Positions 1-8,312 of a DNA stretch of 38,609 nt are shown piece after piece. This DNA is from Beijerinckiaceae bacterium (lineage in GTDB: Bacteria > Pseudomonadota > Alphaproteobacteria > Rhizobiales > Beijerinckiaceae). Both the position numbers and the translations under genes were made by a program. Below the pieces are notes generated by a model. The model was not told the origin of the DNA. It searched no databases and was given only the letters and a program-made list of their open reading frames with translations. The stretch covers positions 1 through 38,609 of the forward strand of contig JALOTF010000017.1 in NCBI GenBank assembly GCA_025458025.1, given 5' to 3'. The first letter of the stretch is position 1, and each line of letters begins with the position of its first letter.

Positions 1-122
1 GCCATCGGCTTTGTGGGTACAACCTCAAGCTTGCCCGGCTTGCCGCGCGAGTGGAAATCGAGCGCCTCCTGATCGGTGAAGGTGGGGCGCGTATGGGGCC
101 GCTTGTCGAATTCGCCGGGCAT
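1..122 (-). CDS. maeB: NADP-dependent malic enzyme, N-terminal fragment
   Basis: Only the first 40 codons are in the window; the gene continues past the left edge. The start is ATG and the peptide begins [15 protein letters not shown], followed by [15 protein letters not shown] and PTKPM. This segment is typical of the N-terminus of the long malic enzymes (malic domain plus phosphotransacetylase-like domain) of alphaproteobacteria. The family decarboxylates malate to pyruvate with NADP reduction in the cytoplasm. The gene is divergent from mutS, an arrangement common in this group. The catalytic part is not visible, so the assignment rests on the N-terminal signature alone. Confidence 0.8.
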   Translation of the reverse strand, partial: MPGEFDKRPHTRPTFTDQEALDFHSRGKPGKLEVVPTKPM

Positions 123-247
123 CGTCTTGTCTCTCTTGTCGTTCGGGCCCGACTGTCCCTGTCAGCCGGCCGGCCATGCGCCGGAGCTTCACCCTTACGA
201 AGGTTATCCCCAAGGCTCAAGCGACGCGCAATCGACAATTCGCATCG

Positions 248-286
248 GACTTTCGCGGTTTTCCGCAGACATGCTAGGCGAAAGTC
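248..286. repeat. 9-bp perfect inverted repeat between maeB and mutS
   Basis: The arms are GACTTTCGC (248-256) and GCGAAAGTC (278-286), separated by 21 bases. The site lies 32 bases before the mutS start in the divergent maeB/mutS spacer. It could be an operator or a leader stem-loop. No known regulator motif is recognised. The rest of the 195-base spacer shows nothing I can call. Confidence 0.45.
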
Positions 287-317
287 TCAAGACGCTTGCC
301 GCAAGAGCCTGTTTGTG

Positions 318-3029
318 ATGCGCGACCCCGCTTTCGATCCCCCGCAGGAGCCCTATGAGGCTCCCCCGCGTGACCCGAACGCCACGCCCTCGATGGCGCA
401 ATATATCGAGATCAAGGCTGCGAACCCGGATTGCCTGCTTTTCTACCGGATGGGTGACTTCTACGAGCTGTTCTTCCGCGATGCGGAAATTGCATCGCGC
501 ACGCTCGGAATCGTGCTCACCAAGCGCGGCAAGCATGCGGGCGATGACATCCCGATGTGCGGCGTGCCCGTCTCCCGGTCGGATGAATATCTCCACCGGC
601 TCATCGCGGCGGGCCATCGCGTGGCGATCTGCGAGCAGCTGGAAGACCCGGCGGAGGCGCGGAAACGCGGTTCCAAGGCGGTGGTGCGGCGTGATGTCGT
701 GCGCATCGTCACGCCCGGCACGATTACGGAAGAGGGCCTGCTCGATGCCCGTCGCGCGAGCCTGCTCACGGCCATCGCGCGCCAGAAAACCGGCGAGGAG
801 CAGTGGGATTACGCGCTCGCCGCGGTGGATCTCTCCACGGGCGAACTCGTGGTGGGCCGCGTCGGCGAGGCCGATCTCGCAGGCGAGATTTCCCGGCTTG
901 AGCCGCGCGAAATGCTGGTGCCCGATGCCCTTCTGGAGGAGAAAAGCCTCGGAATTCTCTGGCATAATCCCGGTTTTGCCATCACCCGGCAGGCCCGCGA
1001 CGGGTTTGATCCCGCATCCGCTGAACGCCGCCTGCTCGATTATTTCGGCGTCGCGACGCTCGATGCCTTCGGCGGTTTCTCGCGGCCGGAGGTGGCAGCG
1101 CTCGGCGCGCTCATCGCCTATCTCGATCGCACGCAACTGGGCCAGCGCGCGCCGCTTATGGCCCCGCGCCGGCGGGCTTCCGCCGAGACCATGGCGATTG
1201 ATGCGGCGACGCGCCTCAATCTTGAACTCACGCGCACCCTATCCGGCGAGCGTGCGGGCAGCCTGCTCGCGACCATCGATCGCACCGTGACGGCTGCCGG
1301 CGGGCGGCTTCTCGCGCAATGGCTGGGTGCGCCGCTGCTCTCCCGCGCGGTGATCGAGGCGCGGCAGGAGGCGACCGGATTCCTGATCGAAAATTCCGAT
1401 CGGCGACGGGCTTTGCGCGCGTCTCTCGGCGAGGCCCCGGACCTCCTGCGTTCGCTCACGCGCCTCGCGCTGGATCGTGCTGGTCCGCGCGACCTTCAGG
1501 CGATTGCCCGCGCCATTCTCGCGGCGGAAGAACTGGCGCGCACGCTGCCCGTCGACGCTCCAGCGCTCATCGCTGATGCCCGTGATGCGCTCTCCCGTGC
1601 GCCGTCGGCGCTTGGGCGTCGCGTCATGGTCGGGCTCGCGGAAGATGTGCCGCTGATGCGCCGCGATGGCGGGTTCATTCGGGGCGGCTTTGATCCCGAA
1701 CTCGATGAATGCCTCGCGCTGAAGACCGATAGTCGGGTTGTGATTGCCGGGCTTGAGGCTCGCTACCGCGATGAGGTCGATGCGCGCACGCTCCGCATCA
1801 AGCACAACAACCAGCTCGGCTATTTCATCGAGGTGCCGCAGCAGGTTGGCGAGCGTCTGCTCCAGCCTCCGCATCAGGGCCAGTTCGTGCATCGCCAGAC
1901 CATGGCGGGCGCGATGCGCTTCACCACCACCGAACTCGGAGGGCTGGAGCGGAAAATCCTCGAAGCCTCGGATCGCGCGCTGAAATGCGAATTGCGCCAT
2001 TTCGAGGCTTTCGCGGCCGCGCTGCTCGCCGAGGAAAAGCCGCTTCGCCGCGTGGCGGAGGCGCTCGCACAGCTTGATTGCCTCGCGAGCCTCGCAGAGC
2101 TTGCGGATCGCGAAAACTACACCCGGCCCGTCATCACGGAAGGGCTTGATTTCGAGATTGCCGGCGGCCGCCACCCGGTGGTGGAAGCCGCGTTGCGCAA
2201 GGCGGGCGAGAGCTTCATCGCGAACCCTTGCGACCTTTCCGGCAGCGAGAAGGGCGGGCGCATCCTGCTCGTCACCGGCGCGAACATGGCCGGTAAATCG
2301 ACCTATCTCCGTCAGAACGCGCTGATCGCCATCCTCGCGCAGATCGGCAGCTTCGTGCCGGCGGAAAGCGCGAGAATTGGCCTTGTGGACCGGCTGTTCT
2401 CGCGTGTCGGCGCGGCGGATGACCTTGCGCGCGGCCGCTCGACCTTCATGGTCGAGATGGTGGAAACCGCGGCGATCCTCAACCAGTCCGGCCCGCGCGC
2501 TCTGGTGATCCTCGACGAGATTGGGCGCGGCACCGCGACCTATGATGGCCTCTCCATCGCCTGGGCGGCCATTGAGCACCTGCACGAGCAGAACCGCTGT
2601 CGCGCGCTGTTCGCCACGCATTTTCATGAACTCACGGCGCTGGGGAGCCGCCTGCCGCGCCTGCAGCCGGTGACCATGAAAGTCACCACCTACAAGGGCG
2701 ATGTGATCTTCCTGCACGAGGTGGTGTCTGGCTCGGCGGATCGCTCCTACGGCATTCAGGTCGCAAAGCTCGCGGGGCTTCCGGCGCAGGTGGTGGCGCG
2801 CGCAGGCAGCATTCTCGCAGAACTCGAAAAGGCGGATCGCGCGCATCCGCGCCTCGCGAGCATGGATGATCTGCCGCTCTTCCGCGTGGCGGAAAGCGCA
2901 TCCCCTCCGGCCCAGGCCGGTCCTGATCCGGTGCAGGAGGCGCTTGTCGCGCTCGACCCCGACGAAATGAGCCCGCGTGAGGCACATGAGGCGCTCTATC
3001 GCCTGAAGGCGCTGCTCAGGGGGAAGTGA
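318..3029 (+). CDS. mutS: DNA mismatch repair ATPase MutS
   Basis: MutS recognises mismatches and small loops and starts methyl-independent or MutL-dependent repair. The product is 903 residues, slightly longer than the usual 850-880. Domain I carries the mismatch-reading motif GDFYELF, with Phe48 and Glu50 as the wedge residues. The ATPase has Walker [10 protein letters not shown] at about residue 654 and Walker [12 protein letters not shown] with Asp733-Glu734, followed by ATHFHEL. The ATG at 318 is chosen because the family-conserved segment begins soon after it; the open frame extends further upstream but without family similarity. A GTG lies directly before the ATG. The Shine-Dalgarno is weak (AAGAG, about 11 bases away). 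In many Rhizobiales glnD follows mutS; here glnD lies 26 kb away. The gene stops 3 bases before a convergent gene. Confidence 0.97.
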   Translation: MRDPAFDPPQEPYEAPPRDPNATPSMAQYIEIKAANPDCLLFYRMGDFYELFFRDAEIASRTLGIVLTKRGKHAGDDIPMCGVPVSRSDEYLHRLIAAGHRVAICEQLEDPAEARKRGSKAVVRRDVVRIVTPGTITEEGLLDARRASLLTAIARQKTGEEQWDYALAAVDLSTGELVVGRVGEADLAGEISRLEPREMLVPDALLEEKSLGILWHNPGFAITRQARDGFDPASAERRLLDYFGVATLDAFGGFSRPEVAALGALIAYLDRTQLGQRAPLMAPRRRASAETMAIDAATRLNLELTRTLSGERAGSLLATIDRTVTAAGGRLLAQWLGAPLLSRAVIEARQEATGFLIENSDRRRALRASLGEAPDLLRSLTRLALDRAGPRDLQAIARAILAAEELARTLPVDAPALIADARDALSRAPSALGRRVMVGLAEDVPLMRRDGGFIRGGFDPELDECLALKTDSRVVIAGLEARYRDEVDARTLRIKHNNQLGYFIEVPQQVGERLLQPPHQGQFVHRQTMAGAMRFTTTELGGLERKILEASDRALKCELRHFEAFAAALLAEEKPLRRVAEALAQLDCLASLAELADRENYTRPVITEGLDFEIAGGRHPVVEAALRKAGESFIANPCDLSGSEKGGRILLVTGANMAGKSTYLRQNALIAILAQIGSFVPAESARIGLVDRLFSRVGAADDLARGRSTFMVEMVETAAILNQSGPRALVILDEIGRGTATYDGLSIAWAAIEHLHEQNRCRALFATHFHELTALGSRLPRLQPVTMKVTTYKGDVIFLHEVVSGSADRSYGIQVAKLAGLPAQVVARAGSILAELEKADRAHPRLASMDDLPLFRVAESASPPAQAGPDPVQEALVALDPDEMSPREAHEALYRLKALLRGK

Positions 3030-3032
3030 CGC

Positions 3033-3821
3033 TCAGGCCTCGCGGCTGCGCATCAGCAGCAGTGCGCCATTCCAGATGAGCGTGATCACCAGCCCCACAC
3101 CCAGCGCCCAGAAGCGCCCGAGCGGTTCGGCCAGCGCCGAGGTGGCCGCCAGAGCGAAGGCGAAGCCGACCATGCCGGGCAATCCGCTCAGGATCATCGT
3201 CGCGGTCGCAGGCCCGCCGATGCGCGGGTGCAGGATGACAATGAGGCTCGAAAGCACCACGGGGAAGACCGCGAGCGAGCCGGAACCGTAAGGGCCGAGA
3301 ATGTCGCTCAGCAGGGTGATCGCCGCGACGAGACTGGCCACGGCCAGCGCGCGCAAGGGCAAGGCGAACCACGGCCTTGGCGGCACAACACCAGCCGACG
3401 CCGTGAGATAGCGCCGCGTGAGGAACATCAGCGAGACATAGGCGAAGACATTTGCCACCAGCGCCGTGGCCAAGGTCCAGGGCAGCGATTTCAGAAGCCA
3501 CCCGGCCACGAGCCAGAGCAGGAAGGCACTCAGAAGAGCGGGCAGCACCGAAAATCGCTGCGCCATCCAGCCATAGGCCGAGATGTAGAACGACATGGCA
3601 ATATTGGTGACGAGGCTGCCGGCCAATGCCGCGCGCATGAAGGCATCATCATGCCCCATCGCGAGGAAAACCAGCGCTGGCCCCGCCGAAACCGGCAGGG
3701 TCGCCACCATGGCTGCAAGGAAGGGCTTCGATTTCTCTGCGATGATCGAGACCGCCACGACGATGCTCGCGGCAATCCCCATTTTCGTGAAGAGAAGCAG
3801 AAGCGAGGCTTCTGCGGGCAT
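3033..3821 (-). CDS. Uncharacterised polytopic membrane protein with internal duplication
   Basis: I do not recognise this family. The 262-residue product is strongly hydrophobic, with about eight predicted membrane segments. The two halves look related: a segment near residues 35-105 (VATLPVSAGPALVFL and on) aligns by eye with one near 175-250 (LAVFPVVLSSLIVIL and on), with similar spacing of small and hydrophobic residues. That suggests a duplicated four-helix unit, as in many small transporters. Its ATG overlaps the stop of the upstream OsmC gene by one base (TGATG), so translation is probably coupled. It is the last gene of the run that starts with an ABC transporter. A transport role is inference; no catalytic motif is visible. 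Confidence 0.8.
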   Translation of the reverse strand: MPAEASLLLLFTKMGIAASIVVAVSIIAEKSKPFLAAMVATLPVSAGPALVFLAMGHDDAFMRAALAGSLVTNIAMSFYISAYGWMAQRFSVLPALLSAFLLWLVAGWLLKSLPWTLATALVANVFAYVSLMFLTRRYLTASAGVVPPRPWFALPLRALAVASLVAAITLLSDILGPYGSGSLAVFPVVLSSLIVILHPRIGGPATATMILSGLPGMVGFAFALAATSALAEPLGRFWALGVGLVITLIWNGALLLMRSREA

Positions 3822-4345
3822 CAGCCGCGCTCGACCGTGACGCTCGATGTGGCCGGGTTGCGCAGGGTCTGGAACACGACGCAATAGCGCTCGGTGAGCT
3901 TGATCAGCTGCGCGATCTGCTCCTCGCTGGCATCAGTGTCGATCTTGAAGACCAGGCGGATCGCCTTGAAGCCCACAGGCGCTTCCTTGTCGACGCCGAG
4001 CGTGCCGCGGAAGTCGAGGTCGCCCTCGGCAATCACATGGCCCGCGCGCAGCGGAATGTTGAGCGCGGTGGAAACGGCCTTCAGCGTCACGCCTGCGCAA
4101 GCGACCAACGCTTCCAGCAGCATGTCGCCCGAGCAGAGTTCAGCTCCCGAACCGCCGGTGAGCGGGTGGAGGCCGGCTTCCGCGATGGCACGGCCGGTTT
4201 CGACCTTACAGGCGATTTTCGCTTCATCGATGGCGCCCTTGGCACGCAGGGTCAGCACGGCAGCGTTCTGATCCTCGCGATATTTCGCCTTCAGCGGCGC
4301 CTGCAACGCGCGCAGGGCATCGGCGTCGATCACGGTCTCGGACAT
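3821..4345 (-). CDS. OsmC/Ohr family peroxide-reducing protein
   Basis: OsmC-like proteins are cytoplasmic dimeric thiol peroxidases that reduce organic hydroperoxides. The 174-residue product has the two conserved redox cysteines: Cys83 in VACAGVTLKA and Cys155 in TERYCVVFQT. ELCSGDMLLEAL precedes the first, as expected for the family. The N-terminus of about 30 residues is longer than in E. coli OsmC. The gene sits 21 bases downstream of the ABC ATPase gene and overlaps the next membrane-protein gene by one base, so it belongs to the same transcript. Its place behind a sulfonate-type transporter suggests a role in sulfur or thiol stress, but this is inference. Confidence 0.88.
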   Translation of the reverse strand: MSETVIDADALRALQAPLKAKYREDQNAAVLTLRAKGAIDEAKIACKVETGRAIAEAGLHPLTGGSGAELCSGDMLLEALVACAGVTLKAVSTALNIPLRAGHVIAEGDLDFRGTLGVDKEAPVGFKAIRLVFKIDTDASEEQIAQLIKLTERYCVVFQTLRNPATSSVTVERG

Positions 4346-4366
4346 GGTGAACCTCGTTCAGCCGGC

Positions 4367-5152
4367 TTACCACCAGAAGGCGGCGGTTTCGGTTTTGCCG
4401 GGCGCGGCGCTGGATTGGCCTTCCGTGAGCGATCCGTCAAGCGCATCGAGCACGCGACGGCTGACGGCATGGAATTCATCCGAGCGGCGGTTGCGCGGTC
4501 GCGGGAGATCCACCCCGATTTCCGTGAAGATGCGCCCCGGTTTCGGCTGCATCACGACGATGCGATCCGCGAGGGTCACGGCTTCGTCCACGTCATGCGT
4601 GACGATCAGCAGGCTCACGCGGTCCGTCTCCCACAAGGCCAGCAGATGCTCGTGCAAAGAGGCGCGCGTGAAGGCATCGAGCGCCGAGAAGGGTTCGTCG
4701 AGCAGCAGCACCTTGGGCTGGGTCACGAGGGCGCGGGCAATCGCCACGCGCTGCGCCTGCCCGCCGGAAAGTTCGCGCGGCCAGCGCGTCTCGTAGCCCG
4801 CGAGGCCGATGCGCAGCAGCGCGCGGCTCACCCGGGCCTCGCGCTCCTCGCGCGCAAGATGTGCGATGCCGAAGGCGATGTTATCCGCCACGCTGAGCCA
4901 GGGCAGCAGGCGCGGCTCCTGGAAGATGATGCCAACATCAGCGGACGGCTCGTGCAGATCCGCGCCATCGAGTTCGATGGAGCCGGTGGAGGGGGCATCG
5001 AGCCCTGCAACGAGGCGGAGCAATGTGGTCTTGCCGCAGCCCGAGCCGCCGACCATCGCCACCACCTCGCCTTGCGCGAGTTCGAGCACGATATTGCGCA
5101 AGGCTTCCTGCCCGCCGGGAAAGATGCGCGACACGGAATCAAGCTTCAGCAT
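4367..5152 (-). CDS. ssuB: ABC transporter ATPase, sulfonate/nitrate/taurine type
   Basis: This is the ATP-hydrolysing subunit of an SsuABC/TauABC/NrtABC-type importer, acting on the cytoplasmic face of the membrane. Visible motifs are Walker A GGSGCGKTT (residues 35-43), Q-loop Gln78 in GIIFQEPRL, signature LSGGQ (128-132), Walker B VLLLDEP (148-154) and the switch His in VTHDVDEA. The phrase FQEPRLLPWLSVADN is characteristic of the SsuB/TauB branch. Length (261 residues) is normal. The start codon overlaps the stop of the permease gene by one base (TGATG). The true substrate cannot be read from sequence; ssuB is used as a family label. Confidence 0.88.
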   Translation of the reverse strand: MLKLDSVSRIFPGGQEALRNIVLELAQGEVVAMVGGSGCGKTTLLRLVAGLDAPSTGSIELDGADLHEPSADVGIIFQEPRLLPWLSVADNIAFGIAHLAREEREARVSRALLRIGLAGYETRWPRELSGGQAQRVAIARALVTQPKVLLLDEPFSALDAFTRASLHEHLLALWETDRVSLLIVTHDVDEAVTLADRIVVMQPKPGRIFTEIGVDLPRPRNRRSDEFHAVSRRVLDALDGSLTEGQSSAAPGKTETAAFWW

Positions 5153-5985
5153 CAGGCTTTCTCCGCAGTCGAGAGGTCGTCGCGCCAGCGCAAGTATGGG
5201 CGCGTCGCGGCGGCGAGCAAGGCATCCGTGAGGAAACCGAGGAACGCGAAGGAGAGGATCGCCGAGACGATGAGATCGGAGCGCCCCACCTGCTGACCAT
5301 CGACCAGCAGAAAGCCGAGGCCTTCGCTGGCACCCATAATTTCCGCCGCGACCACGAACATCCAGCCGAGGCCGAGGCCCGCGCGCAGCGAGGTCACCAG
5401 CGCTGGCAATGTCGCGGGCAGCAGGATGCGGCGGCCCGTCTCCAGCTTCGAGAGGCGGAAGACGCGGCCCACCTCGATCACCTTGCGGTCAATCGAGAGC
5501 ACGGCGCCGAGCACGCCGAGATAAACCGGGAAGAAAACGCCGACGGCAATCAGCGTGATCTTCGAGGTCTCGAAAATGCCGAACCACAGGATGAACAACG
5601 GCACCCAGGCGATGGAGGGCACAGCGCGCAGGGCCTGGATGGTGGGGTCGATCAGACGGCGGATCATCGGAACCGCGCCGGAGAGCGTGCCCAGCACGAT
5701 GCCCGCGCCAGCGCCGAACACGAAGCCGATGGCCACACGCCAGCCTGTCGCCAGTGCGTGGCGGAACCATTCGCCGGATGCGAACAATTCGCCGAGCGTC
5801 CCGGCGATTTTCGAGGGCGGCGGCGTGAAACGACCTTCTAGCCAGCCGGCGCGGACGCCCCATTCGAGGCCGATGGCGAGAATGACCGGCAGGATCAGCC
5901 CGATCCAGCCTTTCCATGCAAAAGCGCGCCGGGGGGAGCCCGACGCGGTTTCAGCGCGCGCATGCGTAAGCGTGGTGTCGCTCAC
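5152..5985 (-). CDS. ssuC: ABC transporter permease, sulfonate type
   Basis: The product (277 residues) is the membrane-spanning subunit of the same importer. It begins with a charged tail of about 25 residues and then has about six hydrophobic segments. The cytoplasmic EAA-type loop that docks on the ATPase is visible as EVGRVFRLSKLETGRRILLP. The segment LRAVPSIAWVPLFILWFGI is typical of SsuC/TauC/NrtB permeases. The start is GTG, with GAGGAG about 11 bases upstream; no better ATG lies near. It begins 18 bases after the binding-protein gene and overlaps the ATPase start by one base. Confidence 0.88.
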   Translation of the reverse strand: MSDTTLTHARAETASGSPRRAFAWKGWIGLILPVILAIGLEWGVRAGWLEGRFTPPPSKIAGTLGELFASGEWFRHALATGWRVAIGFVFGAGAGIVLGTLSGAVPMIRRLIDPTIQALRAVPSIAWVPLFILWFGIFETSKITLIAVGVFFPVYLGVLGAVLSIDRKVIEVGRVFRLSKLETGRRILLPATLPALVTSLRAGLGLGWMFVVAAEIMGASEGLGFLLVDGQQVGRSDLIVSAILSFAFLGFLTDALLAAATRPYLRWRDDLSTAEKA

Positions 5986-6003
5986 GGGATGGGTGTCTCC
6001 TCG

Positions 6004-6981
6004 TCAGGATGCGAGATGCGACGTGAATTTGGGCTCGATGAGGGACGCGACAACCCCCTTCACATCGACATCGGGCTTGATCACGCCGGCTTCCTGCAGG
6101 GCAACGCCGGCGGCGATTATGGTTTCGGCCTGCACCTTTCCGATCGCGCTGGTCGACAGATCCGTGCGGGTCAGCTGGCGGGCAATCACCGGCTCGGGCA
6201 GGCGCGCCGCCGCCACGAGCGCGGCCTGCACCGGCTTGATGTCGGCGAGGGCGGCCTTGCGGGCGGTTTCATACACGTTGATGACGCGCCGCACGATTTC
6301 CGGGTTCTTCTCGGCGAAGGCGGTGGGCGTGTTCAGAATGCCCCAGGTGTTGTGCTCGGGCTTGCGGTGGAAGAGCGTCGCGCCATCCTCAAGTTCGGCG
6401 GCAGCCATCAGCGGGTCGAGGCCGGCCCAGGCATCTACATCACCGCGGGCGAGCGCGGTGCGGCCATCGGCATGCTGCAGCAGCACGAGGCGTGCATCGC
6501 GCTCCTTCAGGCCGGCTTCCGCCAGCGCACGGATGAGGAAGATGTGCGGATCGGTGCCGCGCGTCACGGCAATCGACTTACCCTTGAGGTCCGCCACCTT
6601 CGCGACGCCCTTGCCGGGCTTCGTGACAAGCGCCGTCCATTCCGGGCGGGAATAGACCGAGATCGACTGGATGGGGTTGCCGTTGATCTTGCCGAGCAGC
6701 GCAGCGGCACCAGCGGTAGAGCCGAAATCGATCGAGCCGGCATTGAGAAATTCCAGCGCCTTGTTCGAGCCGGCGGACTGCACCCAGCGGATGGCGATGC
6801 CGTCCTTCTCGAATTCCTTCTCCAGCAGCTTCTGGTCGCGCAGGATGAGGCTGAGGGGATTGTAGGTCGCCCAGTCGATGCGGATTTCCTTCAGCGCCTG
6901 CGCGCGCAGAACGGAAGGGGCGGCCAGCGCGCCACCGAGAACGACACCAAGGGCCTGACGGCGGGAAAGCGAGAAGGTCAT
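6004..6981 (-). CDS. ssuA: Periplasmic binding protein of sulfonate-type ABC importer, Tat signal
   Basis: The 325-residue product is the substrate-binding subunit. It starts with a signal peptide carrying a twin-arginine motif (SLSRRQALG) followed by a hydrophobic stretch and APSVLRAQA, so export by Tat is likely. The mature part has the SsuA/NrtA-like fold signatures DFGSTAGAAALL and VTRGTDPHIFLIRAL. The ATG at 6981 is preferred because the signal peptide begins exactly there. It is the first gene of the operon. Three inverted repeats lie in its upstream spacer. No FMNH2-dependent sulfonate monooxygenase (ssuD) or taurine dioxygenase is nearby, so the substrate is open; aliphatic sulfonate is the best guess from family likeness. 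Confidence 0.87.
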   Translation of the reverse strand: MTFSLSRRQALGVVLGGALAAPSVLRAQALKEIRIDWATYNPLSLILRDQKLLEKEFEKDGIAIRWVQSAGSNKALEFLNAGSIDFGSTAGAAALLGKINGNPIQSISVYSRPEWTALVTKPGKGVAKVADLKGKSIAVTRGTDPHIFLIRALAEAGLKERDARLVLLQHADGRTALARGDVDAWAGLDPLMAAAELEDGATLFHRKPEHNTWGILNTPTAFAEKNPEIVRRVINVYETARKAALADIKPVQAALVAAARLPEPVIARQLTRTDLSTSAIGKVQAETIIAAGVALQEAGVIKPDVDVKGVVASLIEPKFTSHLAS

Positions 6982-7008
6982 CGAGGGCTCCAGCGGAACT
7001 GCATTGAA

Positions 7009-7021
7009 GAACGAAACGTTC
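7009..7021. promoter_or_regulatory. Inverted repeat GAACG-AAA-CGTTC upstream of ssuA
   Basis: Perfect 5-bp arms with a 3-base spacer, 28 bases upstream of the ssuA start codon. It lies where a repressor or a leader structure could act on the ssu operon. No matching known consensus is recalled. Confidence 0.4.
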
Positions 7022-7027
7022 CTTTTG

Positions 7028-7040
7028 TCGAACAATTCGA
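7028..7040. promoter_or_regulatory. Inverted repeat TCGAA-CAA-TTCGA upstream of ssuA
   Basis: Perfect 5-bp arms with a 3-base spacer, the same architecture as the repeat 19 bases away (centre to centre). Together they could form paired sites for a dimeric regulator. The spacing is close to two helical turns. Confidence 0.45.
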
Positions 7041-7051
7041 TATACCGAACG

Positions 7052-7069
7052 CTGCTTTCTCGCAAGCAG
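7052..7069. promoter_or_regulatory. Inverted repeat CTGCTT-N6-AAGCAG upstream of ssuA
   Basis: Perfect 6-bp arms with a 6-base spacer. On the minus strand a possible -35 element (TTGCGA) falls inside this repeat, with TATATC 15 bases further on, so the element could cover the ssuA promoter. This promoter reading is weak. Confidence 0.35.
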
Positions 7070-7180
7070 AATGTCCTTCTCTTGTTCGTGTCTGGGTAGT
7101 GCAGATTTGTCGAGAGCACTGGAGCACCGTAGAAAAATCTTGCCTCAAGCCTCAAAATGTCCCTGCGACCGAAGTCGCGC

Positions 7181-7209
7181 TTGCCTAGTTTAGAATCATT
7201 CGAAACAAT
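7181..7209 (+). promoter_or_regulatory. Putative mbfA promoter
   Basis: TTGCCT (7181-7186) and AACAAT (7204-7209) are 17 bases apart, a usable but imperfect vegetative promoter. The iron-box palindrome lies between and over these elements, which is the geometry expected for repression. Confidence 0.4.
7189..7205. promoter_or_regulatory. Iron control element (Irr box) upstream of mbfA
   Basis: The sequence TTTAGAA-TCA-TTCGAAA matches the published Irr control element TTTAGAA-N3-TTCTAAA at all but one arm position. The flanking G7188 and C7206 extend the palindrome. It is 39 bases upstream of mbfA. In Bradyrhizobium and Agrobacterium, Irr represses mbfA under low iron through such a box, so the context is exactly as expected. 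Confidence 0.82.
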
Positions 7210-7244
7210 ACTGGCCTGTTCCGAAGCATGAATGAGGGTCCGCG

Positions 7245-8243
7245 ATGGGCTTCCTGTCGGTCTTTTCCACGCGCAAGCGCGTTGCCGATCTCACCGAGCG
7301 TGAGGTGCTGGCTCTGGCCATCGCCAATGAGGAAGAGGACAGCCGCATCTACCAGAGCTTCGCGGAGGCCTGTGCCTCTGAATTCCCCGCTTCCGCCCAG
7401 CTTTTCGAGGGCATGGCGGAGGAGGAGCGCGGGCATCGCGCGATGCTGTTCGACCTCTATCGTCAGCGTTTCGGCGAGCATCTCCCGCCCATCCGCCGCG
7501 AGGATGTGAGCGACTTCCTCACGCGCCGCCCGATGTGGTGGACCAAGAGCCTGAAGCCCGAGCAGATGCGCACGGAAGCCGCGCTGATGGAGATTCAGGC
7601 TGCGAATTTCTACGATCGCGCCGCCGCGCAAGCACTGGATACCCGCCTGCGCGAAATGTTCCTGCAACTCGCCGAAATCGAGCGCGGCCACGAGAAGAAG
7701 GCCGAAAGGCTCGAAGGCGAATTGCTCACTGATGAGGCTGTAGCGGGTGAAAAGGCCGCGAGCCACCGCCGTTTCGTGCTCACTTATGTGCAGCCCGGCC
7801 TCGCAGGGTTGATTGACGGCTCCGTCTCCACGCTGGCCCCGCTCTTTGCCGCCGCGTTCGCTACAAAGAACAACTGGGAGACGTTCCTCGTGGGCCTCGC
7901 CGCTTCCATCGGTGCGGGCATCTCCATGGGCATCACCGAGGCGATGAGTGATGACGGCAAGATTTCGGGTCGTGGCTCGCCCTGGCTGCGCGGCATCGCC
8001 TGCGGGGTGATGACCACCGTCGGCGGCCTTGGCCATACCTTGCCCTATCTCGTGCCAAATTCCGTGCCCAACGCCTTCTGGATCGCGACCTGGCTCGCTG
8101 CGGCGATTGTCGCGGTGGAACTCGTGGCCATTGCCTTGATCCGTACGAAATACATGGAAACGCCGTTCATGCGCTCGATCATGCAGGTGATTGTTGGGGG
8201 CGCGCTGGTGCTGGCCGTGGGGATCCTGATCGGCTCGACCTGA
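7245..8243 (+). CDS. mbfA: Membrane-bound ferritin / iron exporter MbfA
   Basis: MbfA exports or detoxifies iron and protects against iron plus peroxide stress; it sits in the inner membrane. The 332-residue product has an N-terminal ferritin-like (rubrerythrin/erythrin-vacuolar) domain of about 165 residues with metal-ligand motifs EERGH (60-64) and EIERGH (144-149), plus Glu29-32 and MEIQAANFYD. The C-terminal half is a Ccc1/VIT1-like domain with about five membrane segments, starting QPGLAGLIDGSVSTLAPL. The ATG has GAGGG six bases upstream. An Irr box overlaps its promoter, so low iron should shut it off. It is divergent from the ssu operon. The two-domain architecture plus the box makes the call firm. 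Confidence 0.93.
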   Translation: MGFLSVFSTRKRVADLTEREVLALAIANEEEDSRIYQSFAEACASEFPASAQLFEGMAEEERGHRAMLFDLYRQRFGEHLPPIRREDVSDFLTRRPMWWTKSLKPEQMRTEAALMEIQAANFYDRAAAQALDTRLREMFLQLAEIERGHEKKAERLEGELLTDEAVAGEKAASHRRFVLTYVQPGLAGLIDGSVSTLAPLFAAAFATKNNWETFLVGLAASIGAGISMGITEAMSDDGKISGRGSPWLRGIACGVMTTVGGLGHTLPYLVPNSVPNAFWIATWLAAAIVAVELVAIALIRTKYMETPFMRSIMQVIVGGALVLAVGILIGST

Positions 8244-8312
8244 TGGCATGTTGATCCGGGTTGCCAATTTGTTCCCAGTCGCTACGGTAATTGCGGGTTG
8301 GGGATCGGGAAC

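Noticed and set aside
1239-2987. 582-codon open frame opposite mutS
   Set aside because: Shadow frame, rich in Arg and His, with no motifs; mutS motifs on the plus strand are complete.
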